Shown: piece by piece, positions 34,045 through 34,841 of the stretch
How the letters are laid out: each line of letters begins with the position of its first letter
Position numbering within the stretch: the stretch's first letter is position 1
Assembly (NCBI RefSeq): GCF_000819805.1
Contig: NZ_CDCE01000011.1
Span: 66,890 to 101,730, forward strand
DNA: 34,841 nucleotides
Source: Aeromonas diversa CDC 2478-85
GTDB taxonomy: Bacteria > Pseudomonadota > Gammaproteobacteria > Enterobacterales > Aeromonadaceae
Reading direction: 5' to 3'
The notes under the pieces: generated by a model
Seen by the model: only the letters and a program-made list of their open reading frames with translations
Databases searched by the model: none
What the model was told of the DNA's origin: nothing
Made by a program: the position numbers and the translations under genes

Positions 34045-34632
34045 ATGAGACGCTGGATCCAACATTTTCATCAACTGGTTCAACTCAACTGGATCATGAC
34101 CTGGCTGTTGCTCACCTGCAGCCTGATCCTGATCTTTCCAGAAGGGGTGATGAACGGCGCAATAAGCCGCTGGGGCGAGGCCTACGCCGGCTGGCTGGGG
34201 GTGGGCATGCTGATTGCCCTCTCCTATTTCGCCAGCCAGGGGCTGCTCATCGCTTGGGAATATCTGTGCGAGGAGTGGCAGGAGCGCCGCCAGCACAGCA
34301 ACATGGAGCAGACCATCGCCTTCCTCGACTTCAACGAGAAGGCGGTACTGCGCGAGTTCGTGCTGCAGCGCAAGAGCGTCATTAATCTGCCGATCACCGA
34401 GCCGGCCGTCAAAAACCTGATGGACGCCGGGATCCTCACCTTCGCCTATGGCAAGCCCAATCGGGAGAAGGATGATGAGAACCAGATCCGCGCCCTGATG
34501 ATCGCCCTGCCGGCACGCCCCCTGCTCACTTACAAGGTGCTGGGACTGTCGCGCGGCAAGATGAGCGAGGAGCAGGTGGAGCAGATCATGAGCGCCCGCC
34601 CCAAGTTTGCCCAGAAGGGGCTCTCACGCTAA
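34045..34632 (+). CDS. SieB-like (superinfection exclusion B) membrane protein
   Basis: This 195-residue protein has two membrane helices (about 16-32 and 49-71), then a charged cytoplasmic domain whose pattern (IAFLDFNEKAVLREFVLQRKSVINLPITEPAVKNLMDAGILTF) resembles the SieB family named after the P22/lambda exclusion protein that aborts infection by related phages. Chromosomal members away from prophages are common and their role is unknown. ATG at 34045 has GGAAG upstream; an in-frame ATG at 33976 lacks one. No phage genes are near. Family placement is from pattern memory only. Confidence 0.65.
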   Translation: MRRWIQHFHQLVQLNWIMTWLLLTCSLILIFPEGVMNGAISRWGEAYAGWLGVGMLIALSYFASQGLLIAWEYLCEEWQERRQHSNMEQTIAFLDFNEKAVLREFVLQRKSVINLPITEPAVKNLMDAGILTFAYGKPNREKDDENQIRALMIALPARPLLTYKVLGLSRGKMSEEQVEQIMSARPKFAQKGLSR

Positions 34633-34642
34633 TCCCTCATGC

Positions 34643-34678
34643 AAAAAAGCCGACACCCAAAGGTGTCGGCTTTTTTTT
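34643..34678. terminator. Strong bidirectional terminator
   Basis: GCCGACACC (34649-34657) pairs with GGTGTCGGC (34662-34670) around CAAA, preceded by six A and followed by eight T, so it can end transcripts from both the SieB-like gene and the convergent gene at 34692. Confidence 0.95.
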
Positions 34679-34691
34679 GTCTTCATCCGGA

Positions 34692-34841
34692 CTAGTTGAG
34701 TCCCTTTGAGCTGAACAGGGCCGCCTTGCCGGCGATAAACCCCACCCGGACCTGCCTCTGCTCATCACCCCACACACAGTCCGAGGCGCCGAGCGCCTCG
34801 TCACAACGCTCCGCCTTGCCCAGCACGGCGCTCACCTCTTC
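34692..34841 (-). CDS. C-terminal end of an unknown protein (cut by window edge)
   Basis: The last 49 codons of a minus-strand gene are present, ending in TAG at 34692. The fragment contains VLGKAERCD, a Cys-x-Trp-Gly (DCVWGDE) and ends VRVGFIAGKAALFSSKGLN. The pattern of a short beta sheet with CVWG is reminiscent of BamE/SmpA-like small lipoproteins, but too little is visible to assign it. The terminator at 34643-34678 supports a real gene end here. Confidence 0.6.
   Translation of the reverse strand, partial: EEVSAVLGKAERCDEALGASDCVWGDEQRQVRVGFIAGKAALFSSKGLN

Overview
The window is chromosomal DNA from a GC-rich gammaproteobacterium. Gene content, gene order and protein style point to Aeromonas or a close relative; this is inference, because no database was searched. 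Supporting neighbourhoods are parE-parC, ygfZ divergent from sdhE-ygfX, cutA-dsbD, hemE-nudC divergent from rsd, the ydcSTUV-patD operon and the treR-treB-treC cluster. A sample 60-base line inside patD has 39 G+C, while sample lines in the two genes between 21145 and 23366 have 26 and 24, so most of the window is native core and one patch is foreign in composition.

Layout. 1-4848: topoisomerase IV (parC cut by the left edge, parE), the succinate-dehydrogenase flavinylation factor sdhE with its partner ygfX, and the folate-binding Fe-S protein ygfZ. 4889-8301: a LysR regulator divergent from a PACE-family efflux pump with two dyads between them, a dicarboxylate/amino-acid:cation symporter with a perfect CRP-type site upstream, and a small unknown gene. 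8461-14112: cutA-dsbD, a lipoprotein, hemE, nudC, rsd and a small PilZ protein. 14212-20700: a LysR regulator followed by a polyamine-type ABC importer (ydcSTUV) and gamma-aminobutyraldehyde dehydrogenase (patD), a putrescine/GABA module. 24311-26230: an acetyltransferase, an exported amidotransferase-like protein and a small exported protein. 26556-31433: the trehalose operon treB-treC plus a maltose O-acetyltransferase, with treR and two palindromic operators. 31539-34841: an AEC transporter, a stand-alone heavy-metal-binding domain, periplasmic asparaginase, a SieB-like membrane protein and the end of one unknown gene.

The most unusual part is 20714-24232. Two low-GC genes on the minus strand (a membrane-anchored DUF3179-like protein and a LysR regulator) sit between two long non-coding repeat units in inverted orientation. 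The outer edges of the units are a perfect 19-bp inverted repeat. Each unit carries the same ordered set of hairpins, and the stems differ between copies in ways that keep base pairing. I find no transposase or recombinase gene there. It looks like a structured, mosaic intergenic repeat family bracketing an acquired cargo, possibly able to invert or be exchanged by recombination.

No rRNA, tRNA, CRISPR array or recognisable insertion sequence was found.
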